Translations under genes and position numbers: made by a program | Shown here: positions 8,402 to 16,786 of the stretch, in pieces | How positions within the stretch are numbered: the stretch's first letter is position 1 | How the letters are laid out: every line of letters begins with the position of its first letter | Notes under the pieces: model-generated | Told to the model about the DNA's origin: nothing | Seen by the model: only the letters and a program-made list of their open reading frames with translations | Databases searched by the model: none | NCBI GenBank assembly: GCA_903894755.1 | Contig: CAITRH010000055.1 | Span: 1 to 34,317, forward strand | Source of the DNA: an uncultured delta proteobacterium | Lineage (GTDB): Bacteria; Myxococcota_A; Polyangia; Polyangiales; Polyangiaceae | Reading direction: 5' to 3' | DNA: 34,317 nucleotides

Positions 8402-9220
8402 TCACGACGCCCCGCTGCTTGGCTTACGATATACGGACGCGTCGACGCGAACGAGCCCCGAGAGAACCCCGCTCAGCGTTTCCGAGTGCCCGATCATCAG
8501 GTACCCTCCCGGTTTGAGCAAACGTTCGACCTGCACGATCAGGCCCTGGCGGATTGGCTGGTCAAAGTAGATCATAACGTTGCGGCAAAACACCACGTCG
8601 AAAGGTCCCCGCATAGGGTAAGGAGGCATGGCTAAGTTCAACCGGCGAAACAAGATCGCTTCCGTGAGCTTCTCCACGGCCTTGTAAGTCCCGCTCGCTT
8701 TTGCACCTTGACGCACGAAGTAGCTTCCAAGCAGCGCGGGCGGAATCTGGTCGACCGCGGCCGCCTCGTACACTCCGGCGCGCGCCAGCTCCAGCACCCT
8801 TGTGGAAATGTCCGTGGCCAGAAGGCGAAAATCGACCCGATCCTTGCCAAACGCCTCGAACATGGTCATGGCCAACGAGTACGGCTCCTCGCCCGTCGAC
8901 GACGCCGCACACCAGATCCGAAAGCGCCGTTGCCCCTGCGCCAAACAATCGGTGATGACCTCGCTTAACAGCTCGAAGTGATCTGGCTCCCGGAAAAACC
9001 GCGTGTAGTTCGTAGAGATCACGTCGAGAAACTTCACGATCTCTTCGCCCGTGCCATCGTTCTCGAGGTAGTGCAGGTACTCTCTTTCAGTAGCTATCCT
9101 GAGCATCCTTAACCGCTTCGTAATTCGCGACGAGACAAGCGACTCCTTGCCAGGCTTGAGGCTAATGCCCGCCCGCTCGTACGCGATCTCGCAAAATCGA
9201 CGAAAGAGGTCCGAGGTCAT
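8402..9220 (-). CDS. cheR: CheR-type protein-glutamate methyltransferase
   Basis: 272-aa CheR, which transfers methyl from S-adenosylmethionine to receptor glutamates. The N-terminal helical domain covers about residues 5-60. NYTRFFREPDHF precedes the SAM-binding segment IWCAASSTGEEPYSLAM (about 102-118). FDVVFCRNVMIYFD and LLKPGGYLMIGHSE complete the fold. There is no TPR extension. ATG at 9220 is preceded one codon earlier by an in-frame TTG (9223); AAGGTGG sits 6-9 bases upstream of both. First gene of the minus-strand run and divergent from kup. No cheB is adjacent, although methylation and demethylation genes normally pair. Confidence 0.94.
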   Translation of the reverse strand: MTSDLFRRFCEIAYERAGISLKPGKESLVSSRITKRLRMLRIATEREYLHYLENDGTGEEIVKFLDVISTNYTRFFREPDHFELLSEVITDCLAQGQRRFRIWCAASSTGEEPYSLAMTMFEAFGKDRVDFRLLATDISTRVLELARAGVYEAAAVDQIPPALLGSYFVRQGAKASGTYKAVEKLTEAILFRRLNLAMPPYPMRGPFDVVFCRNVMIYFDQPIRQGLIVQVERLLKPGGYLMIGHSETLSGVLSGLVRVDASVYRKPSSGAS

Positions 9221-9344
9221 CAACGACGCCCACCTTGCCCTCCCCCCGTCCCCAACGCAACCCCCTCGCGGGGGGGCAAAACAGGGGCTTCGCCCCTACG
9301 CTCCCGTTGGTCGCTCCCCCTTCCTGCGGGTAGGATGGCCCGCC
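9221..9344. promoter_or_regulatory. Divergent cheR/kup spacer with two GC hairpins
   Basis: 124-bp spacer that must hold promoters for both cheR (leftward) and kup (rightward). It contains two compact inverted repeats: CCCCC-tcgc-GGGGG at 9261-9274 and AGGGGC-ttc-GCCCCT at 9283-9297, followed by a C-rich stretch. Neither is followed by a T run, so they do not read as ordinary terminators. No confident -10/-35 pair could be picked in the GC-rich sequence. Confidence 0.45.
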
Positions 9345-11234
9345 ATGAACCCCCGCCCTCAACACGCCGCAGGATCCCTGCCCCTTACCCTCGGTGCCCT
9401 CGGTGTCGTCTTCGGCGACATTGGAACCTCGCCCCTCTACGCCCTCCGTGAAGCGTTCCGCCCCAACGGCCTCTCGACTTCCCCAGACCACGTCTTCGGT
9501 GTCCTGTCGCTGACCTTCTGGACCCTCATGCTGGTCGTATCCATCAAATACGCCGTCTTCGTCATGCGCGCCGACAACCGCGGCGAAGGAGGGATCCTCG
9601 CCCTCCTTGCCGTCTTGCTCGAAGGCGGAGCCACCGGCAAACGCGCGCGGTTTCTCACGATCCTCGGACTCGTCGGCGCTGCCTTGCTCCTTGCCGATGG
9701 AACCATCACCCCCGCTATCTCCGTCCTTAGCGCCGTGGAAGGACTGACTGTGGCTACCACCGCAGTTACCCCCTGGGTCGTGCCAGTGACCTTGGCTATC
9801 CTCTTCGGGCTCTTTGGCGTGCAGCGCTTCGGAACAGAAAAACTCGCGCGCTTCTTTGGACCCATCATGCTGTTGTGGTTCCTCACCCAGGCTGCCCTCG
9901 GGATCCGCTGGATTGTCCGCGCTCCACAGGTCATCGCCGCTCTCAACCCACTGTATGGCGCTAAACTCCTGATCAACGAGCCCCATGTCACCGTCATTGT
10001 CCTCGGTGCCGTCGTGCTCTGCGTCACTGGCGCTGAAGCGCTCTATGCCGACATGGGACACTTCGGCCGCAGCCCCATTCGCAAAGCTTGGACCATCGTC
10101 GTGCTTCCTGCGTTGGTTCTCAACTACCTCGGTCAAGGCGCCTTTCTCCTTCTGCGACAGCATTCCGTAGGCTCCTCTGAGGAAATCCACCCGTTCTTCG
10201 AAATGGCCCCAGCCCCACTGATCATTCCGCTCGTCGCCCTCGCTACCTTGGCTACAGTGATCGCATCCCAAGCTCTCATCACCGGCGCTTTCTCGCTGGC
10301 GCAGCAGGCCACTGAGCTCGGCTATGTCCCCAGACTCACCATTGTCCACACCTCCAAGGACGTCGAAGGACAGATCTTTGTCCCGTTTGTCAGCCAGCTC
10401 CTTGCCGTGGTCTGTGCCCTGCTCGTTATCGAATTCAAAAGCTCCTCGAACCTCGCGGCCGCCTATGGCATCGCCGTCGTCACCACGATGTTCGTAACCA
10501 CCCTCTTGCTGTTCGATGTCGCCCGAACAACCTGGAACTGGGGCTTGCGAGGGGCCGTTCCACTGGCACTGCTGCTGCTCGCCGTCGATACCCCGCTGCT
10601 CCTCGCTAACCTTGCCAAGATCCCCGCTGGAGGCTGGGTCCCGCTCACCATGGGCGCCGTCTTGCTCGTGCTGTCGCTCACCTGGGTCTGGGGACGAAAT
10701 ACCCTGGCGGACCCCTTTGTCAGTGAGTCCTTTGTCTACCCTGTAGCCCCCTTTGTCGAGGAGATCGTCGAAGCCACTCGGATCGCAGGTGCCGCTGTCG
10801 TGCTCACAGGACGGGCCGATGTGGTCCCTACAAGTTTTCTCTATCACTACCACCGTACCCTGGTTTTGCCACACACCGTCGTGCTGGTCACCATCAAGAC
10901 CCGTCATGTGCCCAGGATTGAAGACGACCAATGGCTCGATGTTCGCTCGTTCGGAAGTGGCATCTGGGGCGTTACGGCCCACCACGGCTTTCTCGAACGC
11001 ATCGACATTGCACACGTGCTGACGTCGTGCCGACCCCACGGCCTCGAGCTCGATCCCGAGGGGGTCGACTACTACCTGTCAGGTCTCACCTTGGTCCCAA
11101 AGGCAAGTGGGATCTTGCGCTCCTGGCGAAAGCGTCTCTTTGCATTCCTGTATCACAACGAGCGTTCTGTTGTGTCGTTCTTCAATATCCCCACCAACCG
11201 GGTGATCGAATTGGGACGTCAGGTGGAGCTATGA
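9345..11234 (+). CDS. kup: Kup-family potassium uptake transporter
   Basis: 629-aa Kup (HAK/KUP) K+/H+ symporter of the inner membrane, close to the usual bacterial length of about 620. The N-terminal signature GALGVVFGDIGTSPLYALRE is intact. About 12 hydrophobic segments follow up to about residue 465, then a roughly 160-residue cytosolic domain typical of the family. ATG at 9345 has AGGA nine bases upstream; the open frame extends back to 9147 but that part overlaps the divergent cheR start region and has no Kup similarity. The stop overlaps the next gene's ATG (ATGA), so the transporter and a hybrid histidine kinase are probably co-translated, an unusual pairing. Confidence 0.95.
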   Translation: MNPRPQHAAGSLPLTLGALGVVFGDIGTSPLYALREAFRPNGLSTSPDHVFGVLSLTFWTLMLVVSIKYAVFVMRADNRGEGGILALLAVLLEGGATGKRARFLTILGLVGAALLLADGTITPAISVLSAVEGLTVATTAVTPWVVPVTLAILFGLFGVQRFGTEKLARFFGPIMLLWFLTQAALGIRWIVRAPQVIAALNPLYGAKLLINEPHVTVIVLGAVVLCVTGAEALYADMGHFGRSPIRKAWTIVVLPALVLNYLGQGAFLLLRQHSVGSSEEIHPFFEMAPAPLIIPLVALATLATVIASQALITGAFSLAQQATELGYVPRLTIVHTSKDVEGQIFVPFVSQLLAVVCALLVIEFKSSSNLAAAYGIAVVTTMFVTTLLLFDVARTTWNWGLRGAVPLALLLLAVDTPLLLANLAKIPAGGWVPLTMGAVLLVLSLTWVWGRNTLADPFVSESFVYPVAPFVEEIVEATRIAGAAVVLTGRADVVPTSFLYHYHRTLVLPHTVVLVTIKTRHVPRIEDDQWLDVRSFGSGIWGVTAHHGFLERIDIAHVLTSCRPHGLELDPEGVDYYLSGLTLVPKASGILRSWRKRLFAFLYHNERSVVSFFNIPTNRVIELGRQVEL

Positions 11235-13255
11235 CTACGCCGTCTGTCAGTCCTGGCCAACGGAGCCACGGCTCCGATTCAGTGGAAACCGACTCCGCTG
11301 GCCGCTTGCGCGCTGAGAAGCAGCTCCAGATCAGCGAAGAGCGCCACCGCCTGCTCGCCGAGAACGCCAACGATGTGATCTGGACCATGTCGCTCGACGG
11401 GCGCATCACCTACGTGAGCCCCGCGGTCGAGAGGCTGCGGGGCTTCACACCGGAGGAGGCGATGAACCAGCCGCTCGACGAGATCCTCACCCCCGACTCG
11501 GCGGCCATCAGTTTGGCCTATTGGCAGGAGCTGGCAGCCAGGCTCCAGGCCGGGCTTCCGCCACCACGGTTTCGCGGGGAGTACGAGTACTATTGCAAGG
11601 ACGGCTCCACTGTTTGGACCGACGTCCAGGTGATCCCGTATGTCGACGCAAACGGTCAGCTTGTCGAGATCCTCGGCGTCACGCGGGACTTCAGCGACCG
11701 CAAACGCCATGAGGAGGAGCTCAAGAAAGCACGAGAAGCTGCGGAGGCTGCCAATCTGGCCAAGAGTGAATTCCTGGCCAACATGAGCCACGAGCTGCGC
11801 ACTCCCATGAACGGTGTGCTGGGAATGACCTCCATCCTTCTTGACACCCCTCTTTCCTCGACCCAACGCCACTACGCCACGACCATCAAGAAAAGCGCCG
11901 AGGCCCTTCTTACCATCCTCAACGACCTCCTCGACTTCTCCAAGATCGAGGCCGGTCGGCTCGAGATCGAGGCGTTCCCCTTCAATGTCCGGACCTTGGT
12001 CGACGATATCCTGCGCCTGCTTGGCTTGCGCGCCGAGGAAAAAGGACTCGCCTTTCGCTGCGTCGTCGACGACCACGTTGCAACGTGGCTGACCGGTGAC
12101 CCTACGCGGCTGCGCCAAGTTCTTACCAATCTCGTAGGCAACGCCATCAAGTTCACAGCTCACGGCGAGGTTGTCCTTCGGGTCCATTGCGAGGATCGGG
12201 ACGGGACGCACCAGACGCTCCGGTTCGAGGTTCAAGACACAGGCATCGGTATAGCTCCCGAGACGCTGGAGACACTGTTTCGCCCCTTTACGCAGGCTGA
12301 CAGTTCGATTGCACGACGCTTTGGAGGAACAGGACTCGGCTTGGCGATTTCCAAGCAGCTCGTGGAGCTCCTCGGAGGGACCTTTCACGTCAAAAGTGAG
12401 CTCAGTGGTGGCTCGGTCTTTTCTTTCACTGTCCGTCTTCCGCAAGTGGTCGAAGAGCACGTGGAGCCCGTGAAGGAGCAGCACGACCAGCAGGGGGCAT
12501 TCCAAGGTGCGCGCATTCTGTTGGCGGAAGACAATGAGACCAACCAGGAGGTCGCGTCGCTCATGCTGGAACACTTGGGGTGCAAGGTTCAAGTCGCGAC
12601 CAATGGCATCGAGGCACTCACCGCGCTTGCGTCGTCGGACTTCGACCTTGTGCTCATGGATGTCCAGATGCCTGAATTGGATGGCTTCGAGGCAACTCGG
12701 CGCCTTCGTGAGCGCGGCGGAACGATGGCTCGCAAGCCGGTGATCGCACTGACTGCGCATGCCATGCGAGGTTTCCGCCAGCAGTGCCTGGAAGCCGGAA
12801 TGGACGACTATCTGTGCAAGCCGGTCGCTCGAGCGGACTTGGCACGATGCCTCGCGCAATGGCTGCATGACGTGCCTGTTCGAGATGAAAAGCAGCCGGA
12901 GACATTGGTTGCCTTCGACAAGGCGGATTTCGTGGACCGAGTAGGAGATCACAAGCAGTACCTCCAGCGGGTTTTGCCTCGCTTCGTCAGGCAAACACGT
13001 CAACAGCTCGAGGCGCTCACGAAGGCCGTGGATTGCAAGGACATGACCGCCATTGCTCACATGGCCCACTCGCTCAAGGGGGCGTCGGCCACGATGGCGG
13101 CCCCGACGATGCGTTCTTGCGCGGTGGGGCTCGAGGTCGCAGTGAAGAAAGGCGATCCGACGGAGGCCGCCGAGGTGCTGGCTGCGCTATGCAGGGCTTT
13201 CGAGGCCTACCAACATGCGGTCGCTCACGTCGCGGACTGCAGCAGTGAGCTTTGA
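11231..13255 (+). CDS. PAS hybrid histidine kinase with receiver and Hpt domains
   Basis: 674-aa cytosolic hybrid kinase with no membrane segment. In order: N-terminal tail, PAS domain (about 37-150, starting [15 protein letters not shown]), a short coiled coil, HisKA with phospho-His H187 ([12 protein letters not shown]), HATPase (NLVGNAIKF, then DTGIGI and [11 protein letters not shown]), receiver with D477 ([18 protein letters not shown]), and a C-terminal Hpt with H613 ([12 protein letters not shown]). It thus carries a full His-Asp-His relay and needs only an external receiver as target. ATG 11231 overlaps the kup stop, with AGGTGGAG just upstream. Co-translation with kup suggests sensing linked to potassium, turgor or membrane energetics, but nothing in the PAS domain identifies a ligand. 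Confidence 0.94.
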   Translation: MTTPSVSPGQRSHGSDSVETDSAGRLRAEKQLQISEERHRLLAENANDVIWTMSLDGRITYVSPAVERLRGFTPEEAMNQPLDEILTPDSAAISLAYWQELAARLQAGLPPPRFRGEYEYYCKDGSTVWTDVQVIPYVDANGQLVEILGVTRDFSDRKRHEEELKKAREAAEAANLAKSEFLANMSHELRTPMNGVLGMTSILLDTPLSSTQRHYATTIKKSAEALLTILNDLLDFSKIEAGRLEIEAFPFNVRTLVDDILRLLGLRAEEKGLAFRCVVDDHVATWLTGDPTRLRQVLTNLVGNAIKFTAHGEVVLRVHCEDRDGTHQTLRFEVQDTGIGIAPETLETLFRPFTQADSSIARRFGGTGLGLAISKQLVELLGGTFHVKSELSGGSVFSFTVRLPQVVEEHVEPVKEQHDQQGAFQGARILLAEDNETNQEVASLMLEHLGCKVQVATNGIEALTALASSDFDLVLMDVQMPELDGFEATRRLRERGGTMARKPVIALTAHAMRGFRQQCLEAGMDDYLCKPVARADLARCLAQWLHDVPVRDEKQPETLVAFDKADFVDRVGDHKQYLQRVLPRFVRQTRQQLEALTKAVDCKDMTAIAHMAHSLKGASATMAAPTMRSCAVGLEVAVKKGDPTEAAEVLAALCRAFEAYQHAVAHVADCSSEL

Positions 13256-13714
13256 GCCACTCGCAACGCTTGATGGTCACGCGAGAGGCAAGGACCGGAG
13301 AGCATCGCACGGTGAGATCGTCCGCAGGGAAAGCCACGACGGGACCCGGCGGGACAACTTCTGTCGGCGACGTTGCCGCGGAAGGCCGCGACACGAGAGG
13401 GGCCGTTCAGGAAACCGCTGCCTGAGGGGATGACACGGCGACTGCCGCGCGCGCGATCGCCGTGCAAGCGCTTGCGCGGCGACTTCTGCGGTCGATTTCG
13501 CGGTGCAAGCGCTTGCGGAGCGACTTCTGCGGTCGATTTCGCGGTGCAAGCGCTTGCGCGGCGACTTCTGTGGTCGATTTCGCGGTGCAAGCGCTTGCGC
13601 GGCGACTTCCGCGGTCGATTTCGCGGTGCAAGCGCTTGCGCGGCGACTTCCGCGGCAGATCTCGTGGTTGCGGGCGGTTGCGAGGCGATTTCCGCGGGAA
13701 AGGGGCCAAGTCCC
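13256..13714. other. Convergent intergenic region, 459 bp
   Basis: Spacer between the stop of the hybrid kinase and the stop of the minus-strand AgmX-type lipoprotein gene. The first 200 bp show nothing recognisable. The rest is the 41-bp tandem array described separately. Open frames cross the spacer on both strands because stop codons are rare in this GC-rich sequence. They have no start context, and the 41-bp period forces a frame change at every repeat, so I do not call them genes. Confidence 0.6.
13464..13699. repeat. 41-bp tandem repeat array, about 5.7 units, each with a 12-bp palindrome
   Basis: Units start at 13464, 13505, 13546, 13587 and 13628 at an exact 41-bp period, followed by a decayed unit near 13670. 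Each of the five good units opens with the perfect palindrome GCAAGCGCTTGC, then a conserved part containing GGTCGATTTCGCGGT. Substitutions among units (for example GCG to GGA after the palindrome in unit 2, C to T in unit 3, and several in unit 5) all fall outside the palindrome. Since 41 is not a multiple of 3 it is not a protein repeat. The palindrome has the AAnCGnTT core seen in many LacI-family operators, but its location after two converging genes argues against a simple promoter operator. Confidence 0.9.
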
Positions 13715-14743
13715 TTACTGGGAAGTTGGACGAAGGGCGATGGTCTCAAGGTGCAAGGGATAGATCACGGAGATTTCCCCCTTGGCGACTTTTGCAACCT
13801 TTAGAGAGCGATACGACGTGGCCACGCAGCGCGACACATCCGCGTCCGCAAAGTGAGTGTCGGCCTCGTTGGCTTCGACGATATCGGTCCCTTTCAGACG
13901 GAGCCGCAGCTCGAGCCTTCCTCCGAGGTTTTTGCGTCGTTCGAGCCCGGTCTGGTAACAGGCCTCGACAGCAGCCCACTTGGTACGCAGCGTCTCGCGG
14001 AGCTTGTCGGCGTGGTTGACGGGACGCGGTACACGGACTGGCGCATCCCCAACCGCAAAGGTCACCTGCATGGGGACCGTCGGGGTTCCGGTCTGGGGAC
14101 GGGGCAGGGCGATCAGGGTGGTTTCACGCACCACGCACTGGTTGACGCTTTCGTCGGCAAGTGTGGAGGAGGCTTTGAAGGCGTTTTGTGCGGTCCCTTC
14201 TGCGCCCAAGGTGAACTCCACAGACACGCGGCCAGTCAGTTGCTGGTTTCGTCGCAGCCCCTCTTCGTAGCAGGCGCGAAATGGTGTGTAGCCGCGGGCC
14301 CGCAGCTGTTTTTGCAGCTCCGCCTGGCTTGCTCCCGACACGGTCCCAATGTCGACGATAACCCCTGGGTCGGGATGATTGCCGCGTGAGGTTCGCGTGC
14401 GGCCAGGCTTCGGCGCCTTCTTCGTGGTTTTCGGCGCGGTCTGCGTTCCACTCTGAGGCGCGCCGTGCACTCGACGCTGATTGCGCGAGGCGGTTGCCAA
14501 AAAAGGCAACTCGTCGGCAATGGAGACGACCAACCGAGTGGGAAGGGGCGTTGAGGAAGGGGCGGTCGAAGGGAGAGGCGGAGGCTCGGAGCTAAGAACG
14601 GCGCTCGGCTCAGGAAGCGCGGCGCTCGTGACAGGCGCGCTCGCGACCGGGGAACTTGGAGTGGGACTCGGTGCTTTCGGAGCGGGGGAACTGGTGCATG
14701 CCACGAAGAGCGAGGCCACAAGAGGGGACAGGCGAAGTTTCAT
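13715..14743 (-). CDS. Lipoprotein with two AgmX/PglI-type C-terminal domains
   Basis: 342-aa predicted lipoprotein: short signal with lipobox LFVAC (Cys16), then a Pro/Ser/Ala-rich linker to about residue 70. Two similar modules follow at about 140-235 and 245-340. Each has a Cys-containing helix start (TPFRACYEEGLRRNQQLTG and AAVEACYQTGLERRKNLGG), then a beta-rich part with a second Cys (NQCVVRET and SRCVATSY). This matches the AgmX/PglI C-terminal domain found mainly in myxobacteria and related to TonB/TolA-like C-termini. Function is unproven; AgmX and PglI are linked to gliding motility in Myxococcus. It lies 60 bases after the vWA lipoprotein gene and is probably the last gene of the kinase-PEGA run. 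Confidence 0.75.
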   Translation of the reverse strand: MKLRLSPLVASLFVACTSSPAPKAPSPTPSSPVASAPVTSAALPEPSAVLSSEPPPLPSTAPSSTPLPTRLVVSIADELPFLATASRNQRRVHGAPQSGTQTAPKTTKKAPKPGRTRTSRGNHPDPGVIVDIGTVSGASQAELQKQLRARGYTPFRACYEEGLRRNQQLTGRVSVEFTLGAEGTAQNAFKASSTLADESVNQCVVRETTLIALPRPQTGTPTVPMQVTFAVGDAPVRVPRPVNHADKLRETLRTKWAAVEACYQTGLERRKNLGGRLELRLRLKGTDIVEANEADTHFADADVSRCVATSYRSLKVAKVAKGEISVIYPLHLETIALRPTSQ

Positions 14744-14803
14744 GGCCCCTATATGCTCCGCTATGGCGGGTGGGCCAACGAGTATTTCGGGATCCGTACG
14801 ATC

Positions 14804-16774
14804 TCAGAGGCCGCAGGGTTGGGTGAAGGTGACAGGCACGTTGGGAGCCGCTGGGCGTCCCTCATTCAACGTGAGCGCAGCGGCGGCATTTGCCGAAGAG
14901 CGAAGCGCGTCGCGGAGGCCGGTGCACGCACTGCCGCAGATGCGCACGTGCTGTCCATCGAAGTTCCAGCCGGCACTGGTGTCTTGTGTCGAGGCGCTGC
15001 AGGTGTTGTTGAATGCGATCTCGACGGTCTTGGCCTGGGCGAGGTCGAAGTAACGCAGTGTGGTGACAGCGGGAAGCATTTCGGCAGGACGTTCATACAG
15101 GCAGCTTCCAAGGTCGGCGACCAGACGATTGAAAGCGTCGGCCCCTTCCGCATCGCCGTTGCGGCCGTCCAAGAGCGACGTCCCACCACTTGTGGCGATT
15201 GCGGCTGCTGCGGTTGCATCGGCGGTCTGGTCCTGGTTCTTGAGGAGCACGACATACGTATGGATGCGATCGGTGGAGCTAAACGCCGCTGCGGCTTCGG
15301 TGACTGCGTTTTTTGCGGGAACACAGGTGTCGTCAGCAGCGCGGTTGGTGACGATGAGGAGCGCTACGCGGTTGAAACTGCCGCCGGAGGTTGCCTTGAA
15401 GTCGCGCAAGGCTTTGTATGCGCCGCTACTGTCGAGAGCGCCATCGAGGTACAGCGAAGGGGACGTAGTGAGCACATTGGTGGCGTCCCCCACGATGCCG
15501 GCGATTGCAGGCTGAGCGACCGCAGTGAGGCCGAAGGGGACATCGGTGGTGCTGCTGAACGTGGTGAAGGACGATGGGTTGGTGCAGGTGGCCGGATTGA
15601 GCGGGAGAAGCTTGAAGGCCATGCTCGTGGTGCGGACAGCGGGGTCTTGAAGAGAGAACCCAAGAACCTGTGAGAGTCCGTTGGGACCAAAGGCACTGCG
15701 CATCGAGTTGGCGCGGTCTACGAGGACATAAAGCGCACTCTTGGAAGGGGTGAGGTCGTATTCGACGGTGCAATTGGTCGAACCGGCATCGACGACGGGT
15801 TTGGGCGCTTCGTCCGCACAGATAGGTTGGGCAACGTCTTTGGGAGGACAGACGGTGGCGCTGCGTACCGAATGAATGCGCCTTCCTGGCAAGCCCAAGT
15901 TGTAGTTCTTGACAAAGGTACAGAGTCCCGGAGCAAGGGTAAATTCGGGGCCGTTGGTTGTGCCAGCGTCGACGGAAGCTGCCACGCGCGTGAAGCCTTC
16001 TGCTGCGCCGTAGTCAAGGATTTCCTCCTCACCAGCTTCGTAATACACCTTTACGTTGAGCCCAGAGCGGGACAGCGGAGGCGGGATCAGGTGGCGATAG
16101 GTGCAATTGGTGGAGTCGACGAGCTGCGCTTGGAGCAGGTCGGCAAAGCACGTACTCGGTTTGAAACAGGTATTGCTTCTGCCGTCGAGGATGGCGTCGC
16201 TGTACTCGGCGAGGGTATTGGGATCTACTGTGGGCAGATCGACGCATTTGCCCGCGGTGCAGGTTTGCGAAGTCGAGCACTGTTCGGTGTCCCAGCACGA
16301 GTAGCGGAGCGGCATCGGGAGGAACAAGATGCGCCCGTCGACAAAGGGGGCTCGGGTACGCCTCAGAATTTTGATCCCCTGGGCATACTGCGTCACTCCA
16401 CCGTCCACGGCCTGGGAAATGGGCAAGGTGGTGTCATCCCAGCCAGGAGGGAGCTCGGCGAAGCCGGTGACGGTAATGGTGATGAGTCCGCTGGAAGTGC
16501 CGTGCAAGATGCCGAGGGTGCTGGGCAGTGTTACGAGCGCATAGGCCCCACTGCTTTGCGTTGGATCGACGGCGGCTGCAAATCCGAAGGACTGCTGGCC
16601 CGAGGCCTGGATGTCGATGCGGACTCCCTTGAGGTTCTTGGGGATTTGAATCTGTGTCATCACCCCTGGGACAAGCTGAGTAGTCTTTTTCTCAGCGCAT
16701 CCGGCCCATGTTGCACCGATCAGACCGGCAAACAGAAGAGCGCTGGCGATCCTTCGAAGTAGGTTGGTTGGCAT
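14804..16774 (-). CDS. Large vWA-like lipoprotein
   Basis: 656-aa predicted lipoprotein with signal peptide and lipobox WAGC (Cys26). The N-terminal part is beta-rich. A Cys-rich patch follows at about 160-177 (CWDTEQC and QTCTAGKC), a pattern common in myxobacterial secreted proteins. A vWA-like Rossmann domain spans about residues 345-580, beginning ALYVLVDRANSM. The metal-ion (MIDAS) motif DxSxS reads D353-R-A-N-S357, so the first Ser is Ala and metal binding may be weakened. The C-terminus has several Cys pairs. ATG 16774 has AAGGAG six bases upstream. It starts 12 bases after the PEGA gene. Probably a surface-exposed adhesion or scaffold protein; exact role unknown. Confidence 0.75.
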   Translation of the reverse strand: MPTNLLRRIASALLFAGLIGATWAGCAEKKTTQLVPGVMTQIQIPKNLKGVRIDIQASGQQSFGFAAAVDPTQSSGAYALVTLPSTLGILHGTSSGLITITVTGFAELPPGWDDTTLPISQAVDGGVTQYAQGIKILRRTRAPFVDGRILFLPMPLRYSCWDTEQCSTSQTCTAGKCVDLPTVDPNTLAEYSDAILDGRSNTCFKPSTCFADLLQAQLVDSTNCTYRHLIPPPLSRSGLNVKVYYEAGEEEILDYGAAEGFTRVAASVDAGTTNGPEFTLAPGLCTFVKNYNLGLPGRRIHSVRSATVCPPKDVAQPICADEAPKPVVDAGSTNCTVEYDLTPSKSALYVLVDRANSMRSAFGPNGLSQVLGFSLQDPAVRTTSMAFKLLPLNPATCTNPSSFTTFSSTTDVPFGLTAVAQPAIAGIVGDATNVLTTSPSLYLDGALDSSGAYKALRDFKATSGGSFNRVALLIVTNRAADDTCVPAKNAVTEAAAAFSSTDRIHTYVVLLKNQDQTADATAAAAIATSGGTSLLDGRNGDAEGADAFNRLVADLGSCLYERPAEMLPAVTTLRYFDLAQAKTVEIAFNNTCSASTQDTSAGWNFDGQHVRICGSACTGLRDALRSSANAAAALTLNEGRPAAPNVPVTFTQPCGL

Positions 16775-16786
16775 CGAAAACTCCTT

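Noticed and set aside
9283-9297. Rho-independent terminator
   Set aside because: Stable hairpin but no following T run, and it lies upstream of both divergent genes.
9162-11039. 625-codon minus-strand open frame
   Set aside because: Antisense to kup, which has family signatures along its full length.
11279-13069. 596-codon minus-strand open frame
   Set aside because: Antisense to the hybrid kinase with all its catalytic motifs.
13464-13699. Possible CRISPR array
   Set aside because: Units are contiguous with no unique spacers between repeats and no cas genes nearby.
13225-14019. Open frames on both strands through the 41-bp array
   Set aside because: The period is not a multiple of three and frames rotate at every unit; no start context, no conserved product.
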